Positions 11,468-23,719 of a stretch of 64,000 nucleotides of DNA are shown piece by piece (within the stretch, counting starts at the first letter, position 1; the number at the start of each line of letters is the position of its first letter). The translations under genes were made by a program, and so were the position numbers. This DNA comes from Neoscytalidium dimidiatum (lineage: Eukaryota; Ascomycota; Dothideomycetes; Botryosphaeriales; Botryosphaeriaceae): the NCBI GenBank assembly GCA_037367355.1, contig CM074696.1, positions 806,001 to 870,000 of the forward strand, written 5' to 3'. Below the pieces are notes generated by a model. That model had not been told where the DNA came from. It made no database searches and saw only the letters and a list, made by a program, of their open reading frames with translations.

Positions 11468-13873
11468 ATGGACAAGCCGCCTTCTGCAGTGAAGGATTTC
11501 TTCGACATCTCGGATAAGCTCAGCGCACCGGCTAAGAAGTCGCTGCGTGAGCGCCAGAAGGAAGAGGCGGAGGCTAAGCGGAAGCGCGAGGAGGAGGAAG
11601 CCAAGCTAGCCCTTAAAGACTTCCAGAAGTCTCTTGGAGTCGAAGACGACGATGACGACAGACCACGCGAGTCTGGGCCTTCCAGAATTGGCACCACAAG
11701 GCACTTCGCTCCAAGGGGCCTAAGAGGGAACAGTGGTCCAGGAAGCTTGGGGCCTCCGCCTCCATCTCTAGCTAGGAAGAGAGGGTTCGATGGCTCCAAC
11801 AAGGATCAGGGCTTGTTCGCCTACAGCAACTCAGGACCGCTCGACGCAGCAACCGCATTCCGCGACTCTGATGACGAGGATGACCAGGTCGCCAGTTCAA
11901 AGACAGTCGAGAAGGCGATTCCAAAGCCTACCATGCGCCTTTCCTCGCTTCCCCCGAGTATAACGGCAGCGGAAATCAAAAGCATGATACCATCTACACT
12001 TACAGTAGAGGCCGTCAACATAAGTAACAACTTCGACCCCAGATCGGGCGATCGGAAATCGACCTCCGCAATCGTCACGTTGGCTCAGAACACTCCGGCG
12101 AAAGATATCGATGCAGTTGTGAATGCTTTGGAGAAGCGGTATATGGGCTTTGGGTTTAACCTTTCCATCTCGAGACATTTGTCTTCAGCTTCCCTGGACA
12201 CTTCTGCGCCAGGCCTCACGAACGCTGTGCCAACGTCTCTGCCCTTCGGAGCGAAGTCGATCCCTGGTGCTCAGGGCCAATCTATGAGCCGTGCTCCTCC
12301 TCCGCCTTCATTGCGCGGCAGCCAGCAATACCCTGCGCCCTACGGATCTATGCAAGCTCAGTTTGGCAGGGCATCGGTGCCAACCCAGGTCACAGTCAAG
12401 CCGCCGTCCGATATCAAACAGCTCAAGCTCATTAACAAGACTATTGAGTCGTTGCTAAACAACGGCCCCGAGTTTGAGGCCCTGCTCATGAGTCGGCCGG
12501 AAGTCCAACGGGATCAGAAATGGGAGTGGTTATGGAATGCACGCTCCCCAGCGGGCGTTTGGTATCGCTGGAAGTTATGGCAAACCATCACCGGAGAAGA
12601 GACGGATCTTGCCGTGCGTAGTCGCTTCAAGGCTTTGGAACAGAAGCTGTTTTACGACGGCGCTCCCTGGATCGCTCCGGAGCAGCCGTTGCCGTTCGAG
12701 TTCACTACTAAATTCGAGGAGTTTGTGTCTGACCCAGAGTACGACTCATCGGATGAAGAAGCATCAGACGACGAAGGCCCAAGGCGTACACAGCACGTCT
12801 CCGGAGGACCGCCGGAGACCAGTTTCGACACTGACGACACTCCCAAGTCTTACCTCAATCCCTTGAAGAAGTCAAAACTTACTCACCTGCTAGCACGCCT
12901 GCCAACATCAACAGCAAGGCTTCGCAGAGGTGATGTTGCAAGAGTGTCAGCATTCGCAATCAGCCATGCAGACAAAGGTGCTGACGAGATTGTCAACATG
13001 CTTGTCACGAACATCCAGAAACCATTTGCATTAACGAGCGCAAACCCGGACCGCCAAAAGCAGGAAGAAGAGGCCGAGCAAGAGGAGAACGCGGACAAAA
13101 AGGCCGAGAGGGAAGACCCCTCATCAGCAAAGTTGATTGGTCTCTACATTATCTCCGACATATTTGCATCATGCGGCACCTGCGGTGTGCGCCAGGCGTG
13201 GCGTTATCGTGAGTGGTTCGAAGCAGCATTTAGGAAGCGCAAAGTGTTCGAGCATTTGGGACGGCTCGAGAAAGACCTTCAGTGGGGGCGACTGCGGGCG
13301 GAAAAGTGGAAGCGGAGCATCAACAACATTCTCTCAATGTGGGATGGTGGCAACGTCTTCTCGCCTGCAGCACAGGCTCACTTTGTCGAGGTGTTCAACA
13401 ACCCGCCACTCACTGAGGCCGAGAAGCTAGTGGCAGAGAAGGCAGAGCAAGAGGCGGCTAGGGCAGCTTCTAAATCACGATGGAAGCCTGTCGAGACCAA
13501 GAAAGAAATCAGCAAGGAGGAACACAAGGAAGTACCGGCTGACAACAGCACCAACAGTAAGGAAGACGACGTGGATGGCGAGCCTATGGTGGAGGACGTT
13601 GACGGGGAGCCGATGGCCAATGACGATGTCGATGGTGAACCGATGGATGAAGATGTCGACGGTGAACCAATGGAGGAGGTCAAGGATGATAAGGCGGCAG
13701 ATGATCTCGACGGTGAGCCGATGCAGGAAGAGAAGCCATCGGATACACGCGGCCAAGCAATGCAAGAGGAACCGAAAGGCAGCAGCGGAATCACCGGTGA
13801 AACTGAAGCAGCAAAGGCTCGCAGGCGACGACCGAAGGCAGAGGACATGTTTGCGGACTCAGATGAAGAGTGA
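11468..13873 (+). CDS. U2 snRNP-associated SURP/CID protein (SR140-like)
   Basis: Single exon, 801 aa, starting at ATG 11468 (MDKPPSAVKDFF). In order: a charged Lys/Arg/Glu N-terminus; a probable degenerate RRM at about 155-235; a SURP module at about 318-375 (KLINKTIESLLNNGPEFEAL and a Trp-rich end, WYRWKLW); and a CID/RPR-type domain at about 469-630 (DEIVNMLVTN, YIISDIFASC, RYREWFEAAF, ILSMWDGGNVF). This order (RRM, SURP, CID) is that of U2SURP/SR140, a U2-snRNP-associated splicing factor acting in the nucleus. The tail holds five copies of a DVDGEPM-type heptad at about residues 701-757 and ends in a basic and acidic segment. The RRM is weak by eye and lacks clear RNP motifs, so RNA binding through it is uncertain. 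Confidence 0.85.
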   Translation: MDKPPSAVKDFFDISDKLSAPAKKSLRERQKEEAEAKRKREEEEAKLALKDFQKSLGVEDDDDDRPRESGPSRIGTTRHFAPRGLRGNSGPGSLGPPPPSLARKRGFDGSNKDQGLFAYSNSGPLDAATAFRDSDDEDDQVASSKTVEKAIPKPTMRLSSLPPSITAAEIKSMIPSTLTVEAVNISNNFDPRSGDRKSTSAIVTLAQNTPAKDIDAVVNALEKRYMGFGFNLSISRHLSSASLDTSAPGLTNAVPTSLPFGAKSIPGAQGQSMSRAPPPPSLRGSQQYPAPYGSMQAQFGRASVPTQVTVKPPSDIKQLKLINKTIESLLNNGPEFEALLMSRPEVQRDQKWEWLWNARSPAGVWYRWKLWQTITGEETDLAVRSRFKALEQKLFYDGAPWIAPEQPLPFEFTTKFEEFVSDPEYDSSDEEASDDEGPRRTQHVSGGPPETSFDTDDTPKSYLNPLKKSKLTHLLARLPTSTARLRRGDVARVSAFAISHADKGADEIVNMLVTNIQKPFALTSANPDRQKQEEEAEQEENADKKAEREDPSSAKLIGLYIISDIFASCGTCGVRQAWRYREWFEAAFRKRKVFEHLGRLEKDLQWGRLRAEKWKRSINNILSMWDGGNVFSPAAQAHFVEVFNNPPLTEAEKLVAEKAEQEAARAASKSRWKPVETKKEISKEEHKEVPADNSTNSKEDDVDGEPMVEDVDGEPMANDDVDGEPMDEDVDGEPMEEVKDDKAADDLDGEPMQEEKPSDTRGQAMQEEPKGSSGITGETEAAKARRRRPKAEDMFADSDEE
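13569..13740 (+). repeat. DVDGEPM coding repeat
   Basis: Five imperfect copies encode D-V/L-D-G-E-P-M followed by acidic residues, in the C-terminal tail of the U2SURP-like protein. Spacing varies (8-20 codons) and synonymous codons differ between copies, so the repeat is not a very recent expansion. Confidence 0.8.
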
Positions 13874-14359
13874 GCGGATGGTGGTTGGCGATTTAAATTG
13901 TACAGTAATAATCATAGTGGTCATCTGCAGCAGCCTGAGGAAGCGAGGGTAATATGTAGTTCCGCCTAGCATGCGCAGCATTGAGCTCGCTCTCTGCAAT
14001 GATCGATTTCAATGAAATAAGCCGTCCAAGCAAACTATTTGCGATCAGTATCCTAGCATCTTGCCGCAAAGCGAAAACAGTTCATTGACGTGCGTTGTGC
14101 AAGTGAACCGGCCGCGACAGCAGCAACCATTTAGCCGAGTTTTCGCCGACGCCAACGCATGTGCACAGGCGCGGGATGGTGAAGCTGCCCGAAGGTAACC
14201 TTGCTTGCAAGACATCACAGCTCATCGCGCGCCGTTGAGAGACCTCCCCTTGAACTTCCGCGGGTTGTCCTCTCCACACCGACCCATCTCTCCGCATTTC
14301 TCGCATGGCAGCTTCTGCCCTCACCCCGCGACACTGAACGGCCCGTCGGCCCCGTCAAC
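13874..14359. other. Intergenic before TOR
   Basis: No gene is supported here. It contains the 3' side of the U2SURP-like gene and the promoter and C-rich leader of TOR. Confidence 0.5.
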
Positions 14360-17300
14360 ATGGCGCAAGCTTCGCCGGAGACCGTCGACCGGCTGTTTAA
14401 CGAGCTGAAGTCAAGGTAGCTGCGCGCCCCGCTCTCACCTGCAGCTCCGTGCTGACGCCCACAGGAACGCCGACGTCAGAGAGAATGCCGCGAAAGCACT
14501 GCGCCAGAGCCTTGAGGGCGCTCATCGAGGTGAGTCGCCGCAACATCTAATTCCCGCTGAGGCTCCCCGCTCACGCCCCTCACAGAGTTGCCTCCGGGCC
14601 AGTTCGCGAATTACTACGACCGCGTATGCAACCGCATAAATGCCCTCGTCGTTCAGGGCAACGAGACGAACGAGCGACTTGGAGGAATACAAGCGTTAGA
14701 CCAGCTCATAGACTTCAAAGGTGACGACGCTGGCCAGAAGACGACGCGATTCGCGAGCTATCTTCGCGCTATATCACAAGGGAACGACAATGCCGCAATC
14801 GACGCCGCTTCACATGCCCTGGGTCGGTTGGCGAAACCGGGCGGCACGCTCACCGCGGAGTTGGTGGAGGCCGAGGTGAAGAGCGCGCTGGAGTGGCTGC
14901 AGATGGACCGCCAGGAGAACCGCCGTTTTGCCGCCGTGTCGAACCTGAGAGAGCTCGCAAAGAACTCGCCGACGCTCATGTACCAATGGGTGCCACAGAT
15001 CTTTGAGGTCATTTGGTATGCGCTGCGGGACCCGAAGGTACGCATTCGCCAGGCTGCCGCCGAGGCCATCAGCTCTTGCCTAGAGATTATTTCGGCGCGT
15101 GACCAGCAGATGCGAAACCATTTCTTCGGCAAGGTGTACGAGCAGGTCCTAACTGGATTCACGGTGAACACGGTGGAGTCGATACACGGCGCCATCCTGG
15201 CCATGAAGGAGCTTCTTCGCAGGGGTGCCATGTACATGCATGGATCTAGGTATATTGAAGCGTGCAACAATGTGCTTCGCTACAAGGACCATCGCGATGC
15301 GCTAATAAGGCAAGAGGTCATTGTCACAATACCTCTACTGGCGGCATACTCCCCGAACGATTTCTCTCAACATTACCTCCACACATGCATGCTCCATTTG
15401 CAAGGTCTTCTGCGAGAAGAGAACAAGGATCGGAGTGCGGCTTTCATAGTCGTGGGAAAGATTGCTGGAGCTGTCGGAAGTCATTTCGGAAAGTACATCG
15501 ACGGTACTTTGACGGTTATCAAAAACACCCTCATTCGGAAGACTCGCTACCGAGCCCAGGAGGAGCCAGCAATATTCGAGTGTCTCAGCATGCTTTCCAT
15601 TGCGGTCGAGCAGGCTTTGAGCAAACACGTGGACTCTCTCCTGGATCCAATGTTCTCCTGCGGATTGAGCGATCCTTTGACACAATGTCTTGTGGACATG
15701 GCTCATTACGTTCCTGCAAGCAGAACGGCTATTCAGGAGCGCCTGCTAGACCTTCTCAGTCAGGTCTTGTGTGGCCGACCATTCATCTCTATGGGCAGCC
15801 CACAACATCACAACGCACCGCCACCGCAAATATGGACTCGTGATCATAAACCGCCAGAGATTATCAGGCAAAAGGAGGGCGAAATTGCTTTGGCGCTGAA
15901 GACTCTGGGTGAATTCAACTTCTCCGGCCATGTCCTCAACGAATTTGTCCGGGACGTTGCAATCAAGTACGTCGAAGCTGACAATCGAGAAATTCGGAAG
16001 GCCGCCGCACTCACTGCATGTCAACTATTCATTGGCGATCCTATCGTCACTCAAACAAGCCAACATGCCATTCAAGTGGTTGGTGACGTTATTGAGAAGC
16101 TTCTCACTTGCGGTGTTGCGGATGTGGACCCGGAAATCCGCCATACAGTACTCAGGGCACTCGACTACCGGTTCGACCGTCATCTAGGCAAGGCAGAAAA
16201 TGTACGGAGTTTGTTCTTGGCATTGAACGACGAAGTCTTCGAGATCCGGGAAGCAGCTATCTCGATAATCGGTCGTTTGACATCCGTCAACCCTGCTTAT
16301 GTCTTCCCTTCGCTTCGCAAAGTTCTCGTTCAACTCTTGACTGAGATCGAGTACTCAAATAGTGCTCGAGACAAGGAGGAGAGTGCAAGGTTGATCAGTA
16401 ATTTGGTTGGTGCATCGCCAAAACTGATCAAGCCCTATGTTGATCCCATGATCACCGTTCTTATTCCCAAAGCGCGAGACAATAACCCCGAAGTCGCTTC
16501 TTCAACCCTCAAAGCAATTGGTGACCTAGCAACCGTTGGTGGCGAGGACATGAAGCAGTACATCCCTGAGTTGATGGATATCATCATCGAAAACCTTCAG
16601 GACCTCAGTTCCGAATCAAAACGGATGGCTGCGCTGATTGCGTTGAACCAACTGGCTTCCAATGCCGGCTATGTCATTGAACCCTACAAGGAGCATTCAG
16701 AACTTCTCACAATCCTCATCAACATCGTACGGACAGAACCTGCGAATGCTTTGCGCAAGGAAACCGTCAAGCTCATGGGCGTCCTTGGCGCTTTAGACCC
16801 TGACGAGTACCAGAAGATCGTAGAGAAATCTCCTGAACACAACTTGCAGGCTGAGGCGCAAGCTGTCACTGACGTCTCCTTGATCATGGGTGGCATCACC
16901 CCTTCAAACGAGGAGTTCTATCCCACCGTCGTCATCAATACGCTAATGGGACTCCTGAAGGATACGTCCTTGGCACAATACCATTCGGCTGTCGTGGATG
17001 CAGTCATGAACATCTATGCAACCATGGGATTGAAATGTGTGCCTTTCCTGCCACAAGTCGTTCCTGGGTTCCTGGGTGTCATCCGAGGCGCACCAGCAGG
17101 GCGCGTGGAAGGCTACTTCAATCAGTTGAGTCAGCTTGTAAGGATCGTACGCCAACACATCAGACCTTTCCTTCCGTCTATTCTCGAGACCGTGCAGGAG
17201 TTCTGGAGCGGCGGAATTCAGCTGCAGGCCACAATTCTCTCTCTCATTGAAGCGATTGCGCGTTCGCTGGAGGGAGAATTCAAAATCTACCTTGCCAACG

Positions 17301-20300
17301 TCCTTCCGTTGATGCTTGGTGTCTTAGATCAGGATACTTCCGTCAAACGCCTGCCATCTGAGCGTGTTCTTCATGCCTTCTTAATCTTCGGTTCTAGTGC
17401 GGAGGAGTACATGCATTTGATCATCCCCGTTATCGTTCGTATGTTCGACAAGCCTGGACAACCGCATGGCCTTCGCAAGTCTGCTATTGAGACTATCGGT
17501 CGCCTGTCAAGACAAGTCAACATCTCTGAGTTTGCTGCTATGATCATACATCCTCTTTCTCGCGTCCTCGCCGGAAACGATATCGCGCTCAAACAGACAG
17601 CTCTTGATACGCTGTCCGCGTTGATCTTCCAGCTTGGTCCTGATTACATTCATTTCATCCCTACAATCAACAAGATCCTTGTCACACACAAGGTACCTCA
17701 CTCAAATTACGCACTCATTGTGTCGAAATTGCAGAGAGGAGAGCCTTTGCCTCAGGACCTCAGTCCAGATGAGCGGTATGGTGATGACGACGAAGACCTC
17801 AATGCCACTGAGATTTCTACGAAAAAACTAGCAGTCAACCAACAGCATCTCAAGAACGCTTGGGATGCCACTCAAAAGACGACTCGTGAGGACTGGATCG
17901 AGTGGATGAGACGTTTCAGTGTTGAACTTCTCCGCGAGTCACCACAACAGGCTCTTCGTGCTTGTACGCCTCTCGCGAGTGTTTACAATCCAATCGCCAA
18001 GAGTCTGTTCAATTCAGCGTTCGTCTCCTGCTGGACGGAATTGTACGATCAATACCAGGAAGAGCTTGTGCGCTCAATTGAAATCGCGCTTGCATCCCCG
18101 AACATTCCTCCTGAAATTCTGCAAATCCTTCTCAATCTTGCAGAATTTATGGAGCACGATGACAAGGCACTCCCAATCGACGTTAGGACGCTCGGAATGT
18201 ACGCCGCCAGGTGCCATGCGTACGCTAAGGCACTGCATTACAAAGAACTGGAGTTCAACGCAGAGCAGAATGCTCGTGCTGTTGAGGCTCTCATCAGCAT
18301 CAATAACCAACTGCAGCAGACCGATGCTGCCTTTGGAATTCTCCGGAAGGCGCAAAACTACCAGGATGTCGAATTGAAAGAGACTTGGTTCGAGAAGCTC
18401 GAGAAGTGGGAGGAAGCGCTCAAGTCTTACCAGAGACGTGAAAAAGATGAGCCTGACTCGTTTGAGATCACGATGGGCAAGATGAAGTGTCTGCACGCTT
18501 TGGGTGAATGGGATGTCCTGTCAACGCTAGCTCAGGACAAGTGGATCCACGCTCCGCAGGAATACCGGAGATCCATTGCTCCTTTGGCTGCTGCTGCCGC
18601 CTGGGGTCTCGGCCAGTGGGAACTCATGGACCAGTACCTTTCAGTGATGAAGTCATCTTCTCCAGATTGGTCCTACTACGGAGCTATCTTGGCAATCCAT
18701 CGGAACCAGTTTGAGGAGGCTCAGAAGCACATCGCGAAGACCCGTGATGGCCTCGACACTCAACTTAGCGCTGTCTTCGGCGAATCATATCAACGTGCTT
18801 ATTTACCGCTTGTACGCGTACAGCTGCTCGCTGAGCTGGAGGAGATTATCACCTACAAGCAAAACAGCAACAACCCAGAGAAGCAAGCAAGTATGCGTGC
18901 TACATGGACGAAGCGTCTGCTCGGCTGTCAGCCGAATCCTGAGATCTGGCAAAGAATGCTCAAGGTCCGCGCTCTCGTCATTTCACCAAGGGATAGCATG
19001 CACATGTGGATCAAGTTCACCAACCTTTGTCGGAAGAACCAAAGAGTGGGTCTCGCTGAGAAGTCGTTGCGTTCTCTTTTGGGTGGCACCAATGAAGATA
19101 TCTTCGGCTACGTTCGCAACCATGCCCACGAAATTCCTCATCCAATTTCTTATGCTGTTTTCAAATTCATGTGGTCATCAGATCGCAACGAGGAGGCACT
19201 GGATCTTCTGAAGGACTTCACAGCCCGTGTTGCCGACGATCTCCAGATCAAATCGAAAGATGCTATGGGCCAAAATGGCAATATGCCAAATGGAATTAAT
19301 GGTCACCATGGCGTCAACGGCTTGCACGGAGGCTTCAATGGCATCGTCAACGGCATGAACTCCATGAGTTTGAACGGTTCTGGAATGGTGAATGGCATAA
19401 GCCAGGCTCACGGTGCGAACCAGTTTGACCTAGCAGAGACTCAGAAGCTGCTCGCCAAATGCTATCTCAAACAAGGAGAGTGGCAAACACACCTACATCA
19501 CGGCGACTGGACACATGAGCACGTCCACGAAATCCTGTCTGCCTACGCCGCAGCCACTCGCTACAACCAGAACTGGTACAAGGCATGGCATGCTTGGGCA
19601 TTGGCTAATTTCGAGGTCGTCAACGCGATGTCGCCACAGGCCGACAGATCCACACCAGACCTCCCTCCAAGCGCAGTTCACGAACACATCGTCCCCGCCA
19701 TCCACGGCTTCTTTAAATCCATCTCTCTCTCTTCGTCAAGTTCTCTTCAAGATACCCTTCGTCTTCTTACCCTTTGGTTCGCTCATGGAGGCCATTCCGA
19801 GGTCAACACGGCTGTCACCGAAGGTGTCGGAACTGTCAGCATTGACACTTGGCTGGAAGTCATTCCGCAGCTTCTGGCACGTATCAACCAGCCTAATGTC
19901 AGAGTACGACAGTCGATCCACAACTTACTGTCGGAAGTTGGCCGTGCTCATCCTCAAGCGCTGGTATTCCCTCTCACCGTCTCAATGAAGTCGGATGTCA
20001 CTCGTCGGTTGCGTTCAGCAACGGCTCTCATGGATGCCATGAGGCAGCACTCTCCTAAACTTGTTGAGCAAGCTGATTTAGTCAGTCACGAGCTCATTCG
20101 GATCGCTGTCCTCTGGCACGAACAATGGCATGAGGGCCTGGAAGAGGCCTCGAGATTATACTTTGGTGACCACAACATTGAGGGTATGTTCGCCACGTTG
20201 GCACCACTTCATGCTATGCTCGACAAGGGCCCGGAGACACTTCGCGAAATCTCTTTCATTCAGTCCTTCGGTCGCGAACTCCAAGAAGCACGCGATTGGT

Positions 20301-21753
20301 GCCAGACATTCCGTAACTCTGGTGAAGAGGGTGACTTGAATCAGGCTTGGGATCTCTACTACCAAGTCTTCAGAAAGATCGCCCGCCAGCTGCCGTCACT
20401 GATGACGCTTGAGCTCCAATACGTATCGCCCAAGCTGAAAGCAGTGCATGATCTTGACCTTGCTGCTCCTGGCACCTACCAGAGCGGAAAGCCAATCGTC
20501 CGGATCCAGTCCTTTGATCCAGTCGCGACAGTCATTCAGTCCAAGCAAAGGCCAAGGAAGCTGCAGATCAGGGGTAGCGATGGCGTCAACTACATGTATG
20601 TGCTCAAGGGCCATGAGGATATTCGACAAGATGAGCGTGTCATGCAACTCTTTGGTCTCGTCAACACTCTCCTCGACCACGACGCAGAATGCCGCAAGCG
20701 TCATCTTAACATCCAGCGGTACCCAGCAATTCCTCTGTCAACCCAGTCTGGTCTCCTTGGATGGGTACCAAACAGCGATACCCTCCACGTCCTCATTCGG
20801 GAGTACCGTGAGAGCCGGAAGATCCTGCTCAACATCGAACACCGTATCATGCTGCAGATGGCTCCAGACTATGACTGCTTGACATTAATGCAAAAGGTCG
20901 AGGTGTTCGGATACGCTTTGGACAATACCACCGGCCAAGACCTGTACCGTGTCCTGTGGCTCAAGAGTAAAAGCTCGGAGGCATGGCTTGATCGCCGCAC
21001 CAACTACACTCGGTCTCTGGCCGTGATGTCCATGGTCGGTTACATCTTGGGTCTTGGCGATCGTCACCCGTCCAACTTGATGCTGGACAAGGTCACCGGC
21101 AAGATTATCCACATCGATTTCGGTGACTGCTTCGAGGTGGCTATGCACCGCGAGAAGTATCCCGAACGTGTACCGTTCCGCCTGACGAGAATGTTGACGT
21201 ACGCCATGGAAGTCAGCAACATCGAGGGCAGCTACCGCACAACCTGCGAGCACGTTATGCGCGTTCTGAGAAGCAACAAGGAGTCTGTCATGGCCGTGCT
21301 AGAAGCCGTAAGTCTTCCCTCTTTTGTTACATCAGATATTCATAATCGTAACCTAACGCCTATTTCCAGTTCATTCACGACCCACTTCTCAACTGGCGTC
21401 TGGGTAACCGCGAGTCGCCTCCCGAACCGTCATTCACGTCACAGCGCCGCGCGTCGATCATCGGCGTCGACGTCGCCCCCGGTGACCGCCCGGAATCTTC
21501 GTTCCGCCCGCGCCACCGCTCCAGCATCGCGCCGCCCGGTGCAGGTGGCCCTAACGAGCCGCCTGAGGCCAAGGAGGAGCAGAACGCCCGCGCGCTGCAG
21601 GTGCTGAGCCGCGTCAAGCAGAAGCTGACGGGCAGAGATTTCAAGCCGCAGGAGGAGCTGAATGTCAATATGCAGGTGGACCGGCTCATCCGCGAGGCGA
21701 CGAATTTGGAGAATTTGTGCCAACATTATATCGGTTGGTGCAGTTTCTGGTGA
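14360..21753 (+). CDS. TOR: TOR serine/threonine kinase
   Basis: Four exons, 14360-14415, 14465-14529, 14586-21307 and 21370-21753, join in frame to 2408 aa, typical for TOR. The protein is the PIKK-family kinase of TORC1/TORC2 that controls growth, ribosome synthesis and autophagy on vacuolar and endosomal membranes. It begins with long HEAT-repeat arrays (to about 1250), then a FAT domain. The FRB domain (about 1875-1985) includes LWHEQWHEGLEEASRLYFGD; the Ser in EEASRLYF, where rapamycin-resistance mutations map in yeast and human, is present. The kinase domain (about 2030-2310) has the GLGDRHPSN catalytic loop and the HIDFGD metal site. The C-terminus ends in GWCSFW, the hallmark FATC end, reached only after the last intron is removed. 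An Asn/Gly-rich insert (about 1598-1658) interrupts the FAT region. Only one TOR gene is visible in the window. Confidence 0.97.
19255..19440 (+). repeat. Asn/Gly-rich low-complexity insert in TOR
   Basis: This stretch encodes repeated NG, GxNG and HG pieces (for example NGINGHHGVNGLHGG). It lies between two FAT-domain helices and is predicted to be disordered. Confidence 0.8.
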
Positions 21754-22461
21754 GCGGTGGATGCGGACTGCTTATTCTCTCTTTTCAATGATTTGCACTT
21801 TCGCTTCCAAGCGCATGCGGGCTTTGTTTTTTTTTTTTTTTTTGCTTCTTTATTAACTCACGACTAGTCTGGCATCTCATGATGGCGTGGGGTGGTTAGG
21901 GGTGGAGGATGCTGAGTATGCGATCATTGTTTTTCCCTATTCTTTTCTTGCATTCCGCGGTCTAGGGACGTCGGGGAGCTTAATGATGGATGCCGTGTTT
22001 TTTTTTTTCCCCCCTTTGGTAAAATCATTTCTTTGACTGAATTGGTGCAGCTAGGGGGGGTTAGCATGAGGGTTTCCTGAGCGTGGGCATGATATGGGCG
22101 TTCTTTTCAAGGTTTCTTATCTTACTCTCTCTCTCTCTCTCTCTCTTTTCTTAGCTCTGTGTATTATCAAGATTGATTGATACCTCTTGCGCGTGATGGT
22201 AGGGGAAGAGAAAAGAAAATTCCGTCTTTTGATATCTTCGGCTTTCCATGGCTCGTGTGTGACTGGCAATAGTAGTTGAAATCATTACTTCTTCTCTTAC
22301 ACTACCGCAATCGTCGTGAAAACCTTCACCGCTCGTCATGTCCCCTTTTCGCTCCCTCCCCTTTCCCCCATCGCTCGGAGCAGTCGCCCGGACCCTTCTA
22401 GTTCCGGCCTGACCGATTCCCTTACCCCTCTAACATCATAAGATCATCCCGCAAACCAGTT
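21754..22461. other. Convergent 3' region with simple repeats
   Basis: This lies between the 3' ends of TOR (+) and the CENP-H-like gene (-). It contains T homopolymers (about 21827-21843 and 21999-22008) and a (CT)n run at 22125-22146. No reading frame is supported. Confidence 0.6.
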
Positions 22462-23719
22462 TCATCCCTCCCCCTCGAGAAGCTCCTCCTCATCCTCCAT
22501 CACCAGCTCCCGCAACGCCTCGTCCCCGGCCCAGTCCACGCCGCTCCCGGCCACCACGCCCGCCACCACGCCCTTCACCGCCCGCCACCGCCGCCGCGCG
22601 GCCGCGACGTCCTTCTCGGCGGAGAGCAGCGCGTCGCGGAGTTTGGGGTCGTCGATGCCGGCGGCGGCGGCTGCTGCTGCTGCCGCCGCTGCTCCGTCAT
22701 GACGGTCGGTCGAGGCGGGCCCGACGAGCGAGAGGAGGGTGGAGGCGAGGGCGGCGTTCCTGGCGTTCGTTTCGGCGACGGCAGCGGAGGCGGCGGCGAG
22801 GCGGGCGAGGGTCGCGGTGTGGAGCTGGGTGAGGTGCGAGAGGTGGAGGGAGAGGAGGTCGCGGGTGTGGAGGTGCGGGGCGAGGCGTCTGTGGTGGGGG
22901 GTTTTTTTTTCCTGTTAGAAAGGGGAGATGCGTTGACGGGGTTGTGGAGGTGATGGTTGGAGTCCAGGGTGAGGAGGTTTGAGGGGAAATGGATCATTCT
23001 TCTATTTTGTAGGATGGTGGAGCTGAGGATGTCGTGATGACAAAGTTCTCCTATGCGAGGTGCGGGTTGGGCAGAGGTGTCATGGAAGTATTTGCCTGGA
23101 GGGATGACGAATTGTGTTTTATTTTTCTCGGATCTTATTTTTTCTTTCTTGGAAAATTCATGTCCTTGCTTACCTCTCTTCGAATGAGGCGAGAGATCCT
23201 CCATGGACGGCCTTAATGACGGGATCGGTGATTAGGACTTGGTCAGTGATTTTGTTGCGTAGGAGGTACGCCGCCCGTGCTTCCATGGCTTCGCGCTCGG
23301 CGACGATCAGCTGTTGAGCTACTTCGTCATCTGAGAGGTTCTCGTCTGAAGGGACGGATGAGGCGTCTGCGTGGCGTTAGAGTGACGTCGTGTAGCTGGG
23401 AGTAACTGAATTGAAAGTATTCACACTGGGCAATGAGTGCACGTGGTTGTGGCTGTAACAAATGGAGAGATGGATGTGACTATGAAAGCATTGGCAGATG
23501 ATGTGAGTATGCTACACAACCCGGCCTGCACATACCTCTTTGCTGGGTTTCGAGCAAGCTGCGCTCAAGCTCGAGTTCGCGAAGTTGGTGGAAGAGCTGC
23601 AAAATAAGCTTCTCTTTTTCGCTCAGCTCCAACTCATCCGTCTCCGGCGTATTCAAGAGGTCGTCTTCGAGATCCTGTGACTTGGGTGCTGGGGGCGCAT
23701 GAGTACTGCCGTCATCCAT
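22462..23719 (-). CDS. CENP-H-like kinetochore protein
   Basis: Three exons, 23536-23719, 23174-23366 and 22462-22888, join in frame to 267 aa (donors GTATGT and GTAAGC; acceptors GCAG and CACAG). The N-terminal region has the helical segment LSEKEKLILQLFHQLRELEL, predicted to be a coiled coil. The middle is helical and Ala-rich, with a polyalanine run. The C-terminus reads WRAVKGVVAGVVAGSGVDWA followed by a DEALRELV segment. The GSG-(V/I)-(D/N)-W and acidic-L-EL(V)-L ending resembles the CENP-H C-terminal domain (Fta3 in fission yeast), a subunit of the inner-kinetochore CCAN/Sim4 complex. That assignment is from memory of the motif and should be confirmed. The gene is divergent from ATG11. 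If it is not CENP-H, it is still a coherent three-exon coiled-coil protein. Confidence 0.7.
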
